A stretch of DNA of 64,000 bases, taken from the NCBI GenBank assembly GCA_907165135.1, contig OU015567.1:5027001-5091000 (forward strand), in the 5' to 3' direction. Position numbers and translations under genes: made by a program. Of this stretch, positions 10,764 to 21,778 are shown piece by piece. A model generated the notes under the pieces. The model was given only the letters and a program-made list of their open reading frames with translations, did not search any database and was not told the origin of the DNA. The first letter of the stretch is position 1; each line of letters starts with the position of its first letter. This DNA is from Oikopleura dioica. Taxonomy: Eukaryota > Chordata > Appendicularia > Copelata > Oikopleuridae.

Positions 10764-12724
10764 ATGAGAGACAACAGTAGAGTTATGGTAAAAAAGCGTT
10801 TAAAAATATTCCCTAAAAATATTTTTGTAGCTTCGAAGCGCTTTTGCGAGCATTGTTATCATTGGTCTCGTGTTTACCATTGGAATACCGATTCTTTATG
10901 GTAAATTTGCAGACAAGAGCGATACTTCAGCAAATCAACCATCATTAGATCAATCAACACAGCTCTCAACTTGGGTTCAAAATTCAATTATTTCATTGAC
11001 AATAAAAGGCCTAAATAATTCAACCCTTGAAAGCAAACTCACCAATAAATCCGTGTTCAAACAGTCCCTGTCAAAATGACGGATCTTGCACGATTTCCGG
11101 AAGCAGTTATACCTGTTCATGCATAGATGGTTTCTCCGGAGACGATTGCCAGATAACTCCCTGCACAAACGATCCGTGTCAGAATGGCGGAACCTGCTCG
11201 TTTTCAGGAAACAACCATCAATGCTCATGTAAAGATGGTTTCTCCGGAGATTCTTGCCAGATAACTCCTTGCTCTGAGGATCCATGTGATCATGGGTCCT
11301 GTGAGATTGATGGAGGAGAGTTTTTGTGCAACTGCGAAGGGGGTTTTTCTGGAAAACACTGCGAGATCGACCCCTGTTCTTCGAATATTTGCCAGAATGG
11401 TGGAACCTGCTTTTTCAATGAAACTGATGACTCATACTTTTGCTCCTGCAGAGAAAATTTTGCCGGGGTTCATTGCGAGATCGATCAGTGTTCTGACAAT
11501 CCATGCCAAAACGGTGGAAAATGCATTTTAATCGGAACTGATCTCGAATTTAAATGCAAATGCCCGCGCGGTTTCTCTGGAGAGACATGCGAAGACAGCG
11601 TTTGCGACTCTGATCCTTGCGAATACGGAGAATGTACGGTAAATGACCGGAACAAGACGAGTTCTCTCAGAGGACCAGCATTTTCTTGTGAATGCCCAAC
11701 TGATATGTTCGGAGGCCATTTGTGTCAAATAACACCATGCGAAATCAACGAAAGCGACCAAAGTAAACCTCCAGCATGCTTCAATGATGGAGTTTGCTCA
11801 ATGGACGGAGACGACTTCACATGCGAATGTCCCCAGTTCTACTCCGGCGAACGCTGTGAGATTTACCCTTGCATGGACTTTCCTTGTGAAAACGGTGGTG
11901 CTTGCGAAGTCACTGGGGAAGACAGCTTTACTTGTCACTGCCCTGATGACGTTACTGGGGTGTTTTGTGAAGGGCTACCTGGAATAACGAACGGTTGTTT
12001 TGAACTTGACTGCGATGGCGTCTGTGTTGAGATGACAGATGGACCAAAATGCTTTGGAAACTCACTGTTTGGATTTATTAACAATAATGATTATGAGGTT
12101 TGATGATTTTCGCAATCTTTGAATAAGTTTGAAAAAGTACTCGATGACTTGTGGAGCTTCTCATGCTCCAACAATGAACGCGACGCCGGAACAAGAAATT
12201 CATCATCTCGAAATCGTTCCCACCTTCAAAAAGAACGAATACTTTATCAACACTCATGGGTGTGGTAACACGGGAAATTGCAGAGCTAGCTTCCCAGAAG
12301 GAAAGAGTTTTCAGAGGAAAAACTGATATTCCGTTAACGTAAAAATAACTCTGAAAAGATGAACTACCCAGAGGTGGATGGGTATTGCATCAGGAAATGG
12401 GCAGATTCGGATTTTTGCAAACATGGCTTCTCACTGAGCATTGTGATGGGAACAAAAGAAAGGTTCAATGTAGATTTATGCTTATTCTTTTGAAGTTCAA
12501 AAGTTTTGAACGGTTTTTAAAGGAGAACGACTGCTTTTGGACAATCAAAGATAACAAAGGGCTCAATTTGGGTAAGCTCAAATTTATGCTTTTTTACAAT
12601 TTCTTTAGCTTGGAGAGCAAAAGAAGTTCTTATTCAGCCGATTGAATTGGTTCCATTTGTCGAAGATGATGAACGCTTCAGATGGACTCTTATCTCAAAT
12701 GCAACCGTGCAACCCATGAAATAA
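10764..12724 (+). CDS. type II membrane protein with eight EGF repeats (tandem copy 2)
   Basis: Tandem paralogue of the gene at 8469, with about the same intron positions. Exons: 10764-10787, 10831-10900, 11034-12097, 12138-12305, 12359-12462, 12504-12571 and 12609-12724. It has a membrane helix (IVIIGLVFTIGIPIL) and eight EGF modules; the first module of copy 1 is missing. The intron 10901-11033 is inferred, because the frame before it does not run into the EGF frame without a splice. The junction after GGA AAG at 12305 has no GT donor (it reads AGTTTT), although copy 1 has a normal GT at the same place. The gene is therefore either spliced at a non-canonical site or has a defect there. The C-terminal Cys module and last exon are strongly conserved with copy 1. 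Confidence 0.8.
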
Positions 12725-12794
12725 CTATTCCAATACATGAAAATAGATTGCGATTGAATAAACACAAATCATTGAAAAACGAGTTTTTAGACGT

Positions 12795-13277
12795 CTATTT
12801 TGAATCTGATGACTGCTTCTTTTGACTATTTTCTTCGACTTTGCTCTCTTCATTTTTCGTCAATAAAATGTCGAGCCTCTCTTTTACATCTGAAATATTT
12901 TTGATTCAAGAGAAATAAGGAAGTTAATAACCTAAAATCATCATAAATGGCATTTCTCTCTTTTCTTTTTGAACTAAAAATCTGACTTGAAATGAAGCCA
13001 AGACAACAAGTGTAAATCTAGAATGCTCAAGAGCAGCTGACGAAAACTTTGAACTTGAAAAACAGTCGCGAAATTGGTTCGTCTTCGCCGGCAGGAGGCA
13101 TTTTTACTATTTTCACGCCCAGTTTTTTGAGTTCAAAATCAATGAAACAGCAAGAAATAGCAAGAAAAATGACTTTTTTCAACTTTCGGAGAACAAACCT
13201 AAAAAGATACTGTACTCTTCAAATCGTCTTATCCAAATCTTCTCCTTTGGAAAGCTTTTAGCGGAGTAAAACAGCAT
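12795..13277 (-). CDS. small membrane-associated protein
   Basis: Minus strand, exons 13277-13234, 13198-13055, 13017-12932 and 12889-12795, giving 122 residues. Two hydrophobic segments (VIFLAISCCFI and FTLVVLASF) flank a basic segment and PPAGEDEP; the tail is charged and helical (DVKERLDILLTKNEES). The first intron would begin GATAAG and end TTTTTAG (35 nt), a GA-AG intron; the others are GT-AG. Size and charge pattern suggest a mitochondrial or ER small membrane protein, but I do not recognise it. It is divergent from the gene at 13482, with about 200 bp between the two starts. The first exon is the least certain part. Confidence 0.5.
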
Positions 13278-13426
13278 CGCTAATGAGCAAATGCAATTAA
13301 AGTCCACTTGATCCCTTGAGAAGATAATTAAAACACAGTTGAGCGGCAGCCGCGGCGGCTGATTCCACCCTAAAGCAGCTCAGCCAGAAATGCTTACTAT
13401 TCTCGCTAATCGAGCCGTTTTTCGGC

Positions 13427-13434
13427 TATAAAAG
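13427..13434 (+). promoter_or_regulatory. TATA box
   Basis: TATAAAAG 55 bp upstream of the ATG at 13482, suitably placed for the small secreted-protein gene. Confidence 0.6.
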
Positions 13435-13481
13435 TAGAAATAAGAAGAGCTTCTCCCTCATTGTGAGATTCGATTTAAAAA

Positions 13482-14280
13482 ATGAAATTTTTGCTTTGCG
13501 CTCTTTTAGCTGGTGTTTTTGCTTCGCCAAAATCGACACGAGCACAGTTTGATTTTCTTGAGGCAAGTTTATTTCAAAACCTGAGTCAGGATTCCTGGCC
13601 TGAGTCAGGATTCCTGACCTAAGTCAGGATTCCCGGCCTGAGTCAGGATTCCTAGCCTGAGTCAGATTTCCCGGCCTGAGTCAGGTTTCCCGGCCTGAGT
13701 CAGGATTCCTAACCTGAGTCAGGATTCCAAGCCTGAGTCAGGTTTCCCGACCTGAGTCAGGATTCCTAACCTGAGTCAGGATTCCAAGCCTGAGTCAGGT
13801 TTCCCGACCTGAGTCAGGATTCCTTACCATAGTCAGGATTCTCGAAAGTCTTCATGAAGGCTCTTCGATCAGATCTTTTGGGATCCTCACTCAGGTTTTT
13901 TTTTTTTTACTAAATGGCTGGAAAATGACTGTTTTTTTTTCAGGAAAATCCGATGTTGAAAGACGCGCTCCAGGGCGGCGGCGGCAACTGGCTGAAGATG
14001 CAGCAGCTGATCAACGAGCTGAACGACATCTACGGACTAAGCCCCAAAGCTGAGTATGTAACTCGAGCACCAGTCACAGCCAGAGGCTTGGGTCATTTTC
14101 CTCTCCCCAGTAGCTCTTTTTTCCGTTTTTAACCCAAAAGTAGACAGCGTAGCTTTTGAAAGAGCGGCGAAACAAGAGTGCCACTGCGCCGGTCGGTTAC
14201 ATACTCCGGACTCAGGAAAGCGCGCCTTCATGCCTCTCTACCTGCCCAACGAAGATCTCATGCCAGTCACCTACGCCTAG
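13482..14280 (+). CDS. small secreted protein (107 residues)
   Basis: Exons 13482-13562, 13944-14053 and 14148-14280 join in phase. A clear signal peptide (MKFLLCALLAGVFASP) is followed by a short mature chain with a Gly run (QGGGGNW), an amphipathic helix (MQQLINELNDIYGL) and a CHC motif (QECHCAGRLHTP). The end is LMPVTYA. The first intron starts GCAAGT, a GC-AG intron, and is filled with tandem CCTGAGTCAGG repeats. A TATA box sits 55 bp upstream. It could be a secreted peptide precursor or matrix component; no family recognised. Confidence 0.65.
13577..13900. repeat. Tandem CCTGAGTCAGG repeat in an intron
   Basis: About fifteen imperfect copies of an approximately 21-bp unit containing the palindrome CCTGAGTCAGG plus ATTCC(C/T). 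The same palindrome forms the arms of the inverted-repeat elements at 2069 and 63151. Confidence 0.8.
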
Positions 14281-15147
14281 AAAGAAGCTGCTTTCTGAAA
14301 TGATTTCTTATTTTTTTAATTTTCTTTACTTTTTTTCTGCTCATAAACGATTTCCACAAATCACTTTGTTCTGACTCATTTTCAATAACCAATAAGATTG
14401 CTGTATTTGACCATCGGCCAATCAAAACCCTGATCGATAAAATCAACTTCCATCTTTGATTCTGCCCGATTTCTGAGGAAATTTTCGAGCTTAAACTTCT
14501 TTTTTGATACAAAAGATGAGGCTTACTCAAAATTTTATAACCTCGAACATCGAAGTTTCTCGATTTCTTACCAAGATACCGTTTTAAATTGCTTTTGATA
14601 AAGTGATAAACAAAGAAGATCAATCAGTAAATTCGGCTCGTGATTCCACTAATTTTGCCTCTAATAAGAACTTTGACATCTATACCAATTCGTAAATAGC
14701 CCATTAAAATCAGGGAGGATGCTTTTGGAAATCAAGCCGAGTTCACCAACTTGGAAAATATTCAACTTGCAGTTTTAATTTGATAATACCAGTAAAACCA
14801 TCAAAGGCAAACAATTAGAATGAGAAGAAAGTTGTCTTTTGGTTCAAGAAAGGGATAATCGAATGATTGGCTTGTTATAAAAGATGTTATAAAATACTTA
14901 AACTTTAATTTTAAACAAATTGGTGGACCATAAATTTAACATTTCTTTCAAGTATTATAAGTGGAGAGGCCTTCGTTAAAAGAACAATTTAAGTTTCACC
15001 TGACAATTTGACAAAGCAACGAGCCATAAAAACAATTATTGGTGGCGTTCTTGTCACCAAAATCCACATAAAGACGGCCAGTGTTCGAAAATCAACCGAA
15101 ACAGAGCTGAAACAACTCAGATCTAAAAAACAAAACTCATCTCAAAA
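14281..15147. other. Intergenic DNA with a family 2 repeat
   Basis: No gene recognised. Bases 14383-14445 carry AACCAATAAGATTGCTGTAT and a downstream GGCCAATCAAAACCCT, shared with 39972 and, inverted, 57395. Confidence 0.5.
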
Positions 15148-15393
15148 ATGAATCTTTCCAGCTTCTTCTGCGTCTTTGGCCAAATTGCTGCGGACTTGAT
15201 CGGGCAAAACCGACTTGGAAACAATCTTCAAGCCAGAAACACCGTCAAATTCAACAGCCAGCAACTCGAAGCGGATTACATTCGATTTCTTCTCAGTCAC
15301 CAAGATACCTTTGCAATGATGACAAGACGACCCAACAAACCTGCTTCTCGAAATAACCGAATGAGTTTCTACCGCGCTAGAATGCTCGCTTGA
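15148..15393 (+). CDS. small protein (81 residues), intronless
   Basis: A single open frame from ATG to TGA with balanced codon use. The N-terminus (MNLSSFFCVFGQIAADLIG) may be a weak signal sequence. The rest is polar and basic (NRLGNNLQARN, TRRPNKPASRNNRM). An AATAAA-type polyadenylation signal follows at about 15451. No homology recognised; it could also be the last exon of a longer gene. Confidence 0.45.
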   Translation: MNLSSFFCVFGQIAADLIGQNRLGNNLQARNTVKFNSQQLEADYIRFLLSHQDTFAMMTRRPNKPASRNNRMSFYRARMLA

Positions 15394-15490
15394 ATTTGAT
15401 TATTCGCTTGTGTCTATTTTTGCCTGTTCTTAGTTCATATATTCTTTTTTTAATAAAAAAAAGAACTTTTGCTCAAAAATGTAGGAAAAA

Positions 15491-15612
15491 ACTGAATTGT
15501 GCCGCCCTGTGTCGGCCCGTCCCGGCGGGTCCGAAGATATTGGTGGACGACCCCATCTCCCTGGGTTCCAGACCCCGGCGGCCCTGGGCGGCACACGGCG
15601 GCACAATTCAGT
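15491..15612. mobile_element. GC-rich TIR element, 122 bp
   Basis: Ends are perfect inverted repeats: ACTGAATTGTGCCGCC at the left and GGCGGCACAATTCAGT at the right, enclosing a GC-rich body (CGGCCCGTCCCGGCGGGTCC) in an otherwise AT-rich region. A half copy lies at 6830. Confidence 0.75.
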
Positions 15613-16074
15613 ACCCCAAAAAATATTTTGTTTCTTTAAATAATTCTTCACGCTTAAAAAAACCCCGATCATTTTATTGATCAAAATACATAAGCAATTA
15701 AATAATTAATAGGAACATGTCGTCTTGTTCGAAAATTATCGTTTTAAATAGAAGGCAAATTTATTTAAAGACCCATTTGTATAAATTTGAGCAATTTTTA
15801 CCAACGATTAAAAGATTCTTTATTTAGAAAAACGATCATTTGATTGATTCACTAATTAAAGCGCGTCGACATTGCATCTAAAAATTATTTGTAGAGACGA
15901 TGAGCCAGTGCACCGCGGAGGTGCTCAGCGGGTGCTTATCAAGAAGCGCGCTGGTCCAATTATATCAGACAACTTGCCTTAGGATTTTTTGCTCTGACTC
16001 ACGAGTTGGCACCACCAAAAATCAGTCGAATCACAAAAATCGAGAGAAAGCTTGAAAAATTAGCGATTACGATT
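15613..16074. other. Intergenic DNA
   Basis: AT-rich, then more balanced upstream of the ATG at 16075, where promoter elements would be expected. No gene seen. Confidence 0.4.
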
Positions 16075-17721
16075 ATGCGATTGGACGCTGCTCTATTCAA
16101 TTTATTATGGTAAGTCGAGATAAAAAAAAATGAACGAAAGAATCTCGATTCGGAAAAATTTCTTTATTGAAAATTCCAGCGTGGAAGCAACTGTAATTTG
16201 TCGCTTTGGTCGATGCTCAAACAACGCTGCTCCAGTGTCTCGAATGCCCAATTTTGTCGACAAAAACAGAGCTTTGTCGAACTCAGCAACAAACTTCAAA
16301 GCCCAGCCTTCGATCTACGATAGTGGGTCTAGTGGAGGCTATAATTTTATGCAAGCAGCTCAAGGGGCGTCAGGGAGATATGGCAACCCAAGCTTTTCTT
16401 CTGGAAGAATGGGGAATCAGCAGCAAGCTTATGGAGGAGGATACGGAAGAGGATATCAAGGACAATATGGTCAGATAAATCAGATGGACTATGGAATGAG
16501 TCAAATTTCTTACCCAAAAGCTGCATCAAATTATGCCGGGTCCGCAAAAAGTCCCCCCAAATTACCAGTCTTTCCTGGCTTATCCAGGTAAATCGACTTT
16601 AAATGACCATCGAACCAGTTTTTTCTAGCAATTCGAATCTCGGAACAATGATGAAAGCAATAGCAACAACCGCATCATCATCAACAACAACGACAACAAC
16701 TCCCGCTCCAGCTACAACAAAGTCTTCCTCCATCGATTTCAACGCTCCCAACTACCCAGATTCTTCGACCGGATCAGATTTTCAGGATCAAATGATGCAG
16801 TACATGCAAGCGATGCAACAATACATGCAATATTACAATCCTCAAATGCAGTTTCCTCAACAAAATCAGTCTCCTACCAATCAAATGGCTCAAAACAGAC
16901 CGACAAGCCAATCAAATCCTTATGGAATTGCTCCCAGAGTCGGCGGGGGGTCAAAAGGACCAACAAATATTCAGCAAATCAGGTCTCGAACAAAGCTTTT
17001 TCAGCCAATAAAAAATAAAATAGGGCGCAAGCAAAGAAAATGCAGCAAATGAAGCGACCAACTCGACCTCCAACGACCACAACTCCAGCTCCAACTGAGA
17101 AAACTTATGCTGACTGGGATTGTGGCCGCGATCATGCCGGAATTCTCTGGTGCGCTGGAGAGCGAATTTACGAAAAGAAAGAAAAACCTAAAAAGTAAGC
17201 TTCTCTTTTTCCGTCTTTTCACAAATTTTCCAGAAAAGCGCCAAAGAAAGTCGACAGCTCGGGTCGAGTAATTCTGTCAAAATTCGCCAAAACTGCTTCA
17301 TCCGTAAAACCCGCCGCGAAAAAACCCTGGAATGCGCCAAGACCAAACCTTGGTATCAAAAAATCACCGATCAAAACAAAATCGACCGGGGGTATCTTTG
17401 AAAAAGGCGGGCCAATACCAGCGGGAATCAAGACCATTCCGATTTTGTCGAATCAAAAGTCGGATATGTGCAGAAATCAAGGAGGATGGGGAGAGCCCTG
17501 CAGGTTAGTCGAATTTTTTTTTGCAGAAAAAAGGACCGTTCAGTTTTGACATGACAGTCGGTGACGCCTGCGATGAAAAGCAATTTTGGTCGGACAATGG
17601 ATACACTCGTTATATTGTGAAATGCGTTCGATCAAAAAAACGACCCGGTTTTTCTGTACGACTCAAAATGGTGATGACCTGCGAATGGGGCAACTGCAGA
17701 AATGGCGGTGGCTCTGGATGA
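16075..17721 (+). CDS. secreted Gln/Tyr/Gly-rich protein with C-terminal Cys module
   Basis: Six exons join in phase: 16075-16109, 16180-16587, 16629-16982, 17024-17194, 17234-17503 and 17544-17721, giving 471 residues. The short hydrophobic start (LDAALFNLLCVEATVIC) may be a signal peptide. Next come a Gly/Tyr/Gln-rich segment (AYGGGYGRGYQGQYGQ), a Thr-rich linker (STTTTTTPAPATT) and a Met/Gln segment (MMQYMQAMQQYMQYYNP). A basic Pro/Lys region follows, and the C-terminus holds about eight cysteines (DMCRNQGGWGEPC, DACDEKQFW, CEWGNCRNGG). The composition resembles adhesive or structural matrix proteins and prion-like low-complexity chains. A matrix or house component is a guess from composition. 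Confidence 0.75.
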
Positions 17722-17940
17722 TTTGCGAACAGCAGCGAATTTCTTCCAAACTCCTTACTTTTCCCATTTCCATGCAAATAAATTTGAAAAGAGATATTTC
17801 ATCGCTTCGATGGTTTTTTGAAACGAAAGGCGCACCTTTTTCATTATTATCTATCTTTCGATTGAACAGCTTTGTTGAACAAAAAATAAAAATCTGGACC
17901 TTTTTGATGGAAGAAAACTCATTCTAAGAAACGTTCAAAA

Positions 17941-18920
17941 ATGGCAAAGCTTTATCGTTTTTTCGCTATTTTTTCCATGAGTCGAGCAAGAGGCGATTTT
18001 GGTTTCGCTGCATCTTTTGATGGAAGTCCCGAGAGCTTTACGGAATCTGCAATTATCGACGAAAATGCTCTTGGACTGAGCGATAGAGTTTCTTTTCCAG
18101 ATTTTATTCTAGAAGATTCTACGATCGCGTCAATCTTCGATTTTGAGAGTCCCGATTCCGGGGGATTTTCCGATGCTGGAGTGAGAGGATCACTTGCTGG
18201 TTCCGTTGGACTCTCGAATAAGATTCCCGAGAAGGTCATCCCCGCCAAGGAAAAACCTGAGAAAAAGGTTCCGAATAAAGTGACTCCAACGAAAGTTGTT
18301 CCTGAAAAAGACAACCCGGTAGCGAGTAGCGAGAAACCAATTTTCGCGATTCCAACTATCGATGAACTCTGGGTGAGTTCTCCGGCTCCTACATCAACTT
18401 CTTCATCATCAAGTATTTTGACCATGTTTCATATTTTATCATAATTAAGCGACGAGATTACAATCAACAACAACTGGAGGCACAACTAGAATGCTTACAC
18501 TTTCAAAGTCTCAAAAGTCATCAATGCCTCCAACAACAAAGATGCCATCGTCCTTCACTCAACTAACTGTTGCTGAAGAGAATGACTCCGTTGAAAAAAT
18601 AAATCCTGAGACAACTGAATTTTCGACTTCGATAATTGTTGATCTGAAAATTGAGTGGAACGCTGATCTTGCTGACAAAGAATCAGAAGCATTTATAAAA
18701 GAAAAAGCTCAGATTTTGAAGGCCTTCGAGATCAGCGGCCGACGAGGTTAGAAAAAAAGTAGAGCTGACGAAATAACTGTATTAAGAATCACCCATCCAA
18801 ATCGACAAAGTTCTGGTCAAAGCAATCGAGCCAAATGCTTTCAAGGAAAGGATTACTCTGATGCTGTCTAATTATTTAAACCTTAACAACAGAAAGTTAA
18901 CAAAAGAAAATGAATCCTAA
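17941..18920 (+). CDS. secreted or surface protein with Lys/Pro linker and possible SEA-like domain
   Basis: Exons 17941-18412, 18450-18746 and 18787-18920 join in phase, giving 300 residues. The start MAKLYRFFAIFSM is a marginal signal sequence. A Ser/Asp-rich region is followed by a repeated Lys-Pro-Glu-Val linker (VIPAKEKPEKKVPNKVTP) and a Ser/Thr linker. The last 100 residues are an alpha/beta-like domain (IIVDLKIEWNADL, AFIKEKAQILKAF, IDKVLVKAIEPNAF) whose order recalls SEA domains; that assignment is tentative. The stop codon overlaps an AATAAA signal (TAATAAAG), a compact arrangement also seen at 25233. Confidence 0.6.
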
Positions 18921-19006
18921 TAAAGTTTGACGAACTTCAGATTAATCGTTTCCGATCTGGACTTGACCGTCCGTCAGCCCGCGCTCATTTGTTTATTTCT
19001 GGCACC

Positions 19007-19207
19007 ATGAATAACAGCTCACTTGATCTGGAAAAGGTCTTTCTACGGTATTCAAAAAATGACTGAGTAAATTTAAAGGTGGAAGAATATGCGAGGCAAG
19101 TCATTTCAACAAGAGCCGATTATTTCGACGAGCTCACTGCCGCTGGAAGAACATTTCGTTTCTCACCGGCCATGTCCATGGCTCTCCTGCTCATTTTATT
19201 TACATAA
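19007..19207 (+). CDS. micro-protein with hydrophobic C-terminus (52 residues)
   Basis: Exons 19007-19036 and 19079-19207 join in phase. The chain is acidic-helical (SLDLEKVEEYARQVI) and ends in a hydrophobic tail (SMALLLILFT), as in tail-anchored proteins, though short for a full membrane span. It begins 86 bp after the preceding gene ends, with a TTCAG at 18937-18941, so the two might form an operon with trans-splicing, as known in Oikopleura. That is an inference from spacing alone. Confidence 0.45.
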
Positions 19208-19225
19208 TTACAAGTAAACAAGGAT

Positions 19226-21239
19226 TCACAAGAAATACTTATTGAATAAAGCTCTTCTGTCGTATTTGCCACTCGCCAGTTTGGGGAAGCTCTTTTCTTG
19301 GCAGAAAACCTTTGGAGTGTCCTTTATTTCTGCTGCTAGAAGACTCGTGATTTTTGAAATGATATCGGCTGCTTGGAAATTTTCGCAGACAAGAATCGCA
19401 ATGATATCATCATAACCATCTTTAACCAGATTCATAATAGCTTTTTTGCCTGAAAAAAGAACATTATGATCCTTTTTCCTGAGTTTCTTCGATTTAAAAC
19501 AACCGCTTCTTTAATCGGACAGCCAGAAAGAAGAATCTTTTCCTCAAGAAGAGAGCAATTCGATTTCTTCGTGCTTTTAAGAATGATTTGCTCTTTGACT
19601 CTTCCAACAATGTTCAAATTTCCAAACTCGTCCAGAAAGCCTTCATCTCCCATTCGATACCATCCTTCTTGTTTCGGCTGAAACGACATGAATGATGACT
19701 CATCATTATCCTTGATTTTCCAGTTGAACAAACTTACATGGTTCTTATAACCGAGCATGAGATCGGGTGTTTTGACAATGATTTCTCCGATTTTTCCTTG
19801 TCGAACATCGTTGTTGTTTTCATCGACGATCCTGAGCTCGTACTCCTTTGATATTGTAAATTTTCCATCAGTTTTGAATTGAACTTCTTCACTGGTAAGA
19901 ATTCCGTGTCGGACGAAGAAGCCAGAACATTCTGTTGATCCGTAGCCTTTGAGAATCACTGGAGATCGATGGAGAACTTGTTCGAATTTTGATTTTATTC
20001 TCTTTTTATAGCTCTTGAAAATTTCCAAATACATTTTGGCCTCAAGATTCAAGACAGAAGAGCCTATCCTGGCAGTGTTCAGGGTGCACCTTGGTCCCGG
20101 TTATCAGCAAAATAAGAAGTGAATCGGGCTTAATTTTCCGGAAAGCTTCCGATTCCATAATCTCCAAGCATTTTGGAAGATACATAACAGCTGTTATACA
20201 GTTCAGTTTTTTCATCGCCGCCAATGAATTCTAAATTCAGCCTTATTTCATTGAAAGAAAGTATGAGACATTTACAGTGATGTCGTTGTTGTCTGCAAGA
20301 AGGATGTTTCGACCCTCATTTCGTAAAAATTGGCAGATGAGTCCGTGTGTCATGTGAGTGACAAAATTGATGAAAAGTGCTCCCGCTACTTCGCCAAGAA
20401 AATATCTAAAGTCTCGTCCAAATCGTTTCACAAGACCCACAGCTCCTCAAAACTCGTTGATGCCACGGGACCGGCGATCTATTGTACCTGAAACTCCTTT
20501 TGGGTCATTCTCAAAAACTGGGTTGAAAGTCATTCTATTCGCGTACTGAATAATCTTCGGCCTCCCAGTGCTTCCAGATGTCGTGGAAAAACAGGCAACA
20601 TCAGAACTTGAAGTTGAGTCAACAACTTCTTTGACCTTTTCAAAATCTGAGGTCGAAAAGCTTCCATGAAAAGTGATCTTTTTCGACTCGCTGGAATTAG
20701 TGATGTTCATGCGGAGATGAGGGTACTTTTCGCCGAATCGATAAACTGGAATCATATTTTTTAGGGTTAATGAAAAGTCGGAGCGGATAGATGTTTCGTC
20801 GAGAAAAACAGCCTCAGACTTTTTCAGGGGTTTTTTGATGAAGTTTTTGAAAAGAAACAAGAATCGGGAGCTAAACCCCTTTGCCTCGATGAGGTCAATA
20901 AAATCAAATCGTTCTTGCTCTTCAGAGTCCAAAGCAATAAATCGTATCTTTGCCAAGAAACAAGCAACCTGAATTTGATACGAAAGAGTCGTGAATCCTC
21001 CGATGACGGTGACATTTTTCCCGACCAAGTTCTCTTCTATGATTTTTGCCGCAATGCTCAAGCCACCATGGAAAATTACACCGACATTTGATTCATGAAG
21101 AATTCCATTAAATTGGAACCAAATTTTCTGGCGCAAAATTTTCTTGTGCTCTTGAATTTAGTAAATTAAAAGAAAAAAAGGAATTGGGGCAACCTATATT
21201 TTCCAAAATTTTCTTCGAAATCGTCTCTCTCTCTGTCAT
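19226..21239 (-). CDS. acyl-CoA synthetase-like ANL (AMP-forming) enzyme
   Basis: Minus strand, seven exons: 21239-21194, 21150-20488, 20445-20276, 20230-20090, 20040-19738, 19677-19479 and 19449-19226, giving 581 residues. The order of ANL-superfamily motifs is clear: the P-loop-like STTSGSTGRPK, GYGSTE, WYRMGDEGFLDEFG followed by GRVKEQI, and the C-terminal FPKLASGKYDR with the catalytic Lys. Such enzymes activate a carboxylic acid with ATP to an adenylate and usually transfer it to CoA. Removing a 42-nt intron (20446-20487) eliminates an in-frame TGA, and removing 19678-19737 gives the usual spacing. The last junction (19450-19478) has a GA donor and is only 29 nt; it is either non-canonical or a frameshift. 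The fatty-acid or other substrate cannot be read from the sequence. Confidence 0.85.
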
Positions 21240-21778
21240 TTTTTTCTTTGATTTTGAACTTTCTACTTCTGACCGCTAGAATTCCCCCTCGACCTCGACC
21301 CTTGCCAAATGCTGCGATGCTCTTAGTGCTAATTCTCTGAGATTTGGTTCAAAGTTTTTTTTTGAAACTTACGTTTGCGTTACGAAATTGACGCCGGAGA
21401 TTTTGTCCAAATAGAAAGATTCTCTCTTTAAAAAATTCAAACTCGCATTTTGTCTTTTATTGAACAAATATTTAATTTAACCAAAGTTTTCCATGAAGTT
21501 TGCACTTTAATTCCTCCGGGTCAGATTGTCTTTGGCCAGATTCCAATTTGGAAATATTCTTCTTTGATCTTTGGCTTTTTTCGTTCAAAATCCTAGAAAA
21601 ACCCTTCTTCCGAAACGACCAAATTCTTGAGCATCTCAAGTCAACTCATAAATCTTAGCTTATCATATCATCTCGCTTGACCAAGTTCAGAACTTCTGAA
21701 GAGGATCATAAGGAGAGCAGCTTCACTTCACACTTTTCCCTACTTAGCAAGATTTTCTTCCTCCCAAAGAAGTAGAGA
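21240..21778. other. Intergenic DNA
   Basis: Between the divergent ANL and ankyrin genes. Presumably promoter DNA for both; no specific element recognised. Confidence 0.4.

Noticed and set aside
13049-13261. Plus-strand ORF of 70 codons
   Set aside because: The opposite strand gives a better spliced model (12795-13277) with a stop, membrane segments and consistent phases.
20446-20487. In-frame TGA in the ANL enzyme as a selenocysteine or pseudogene stop
   Set aside because: A 42-nt GT-AG intron with correct phase removes it and restores family spacing.
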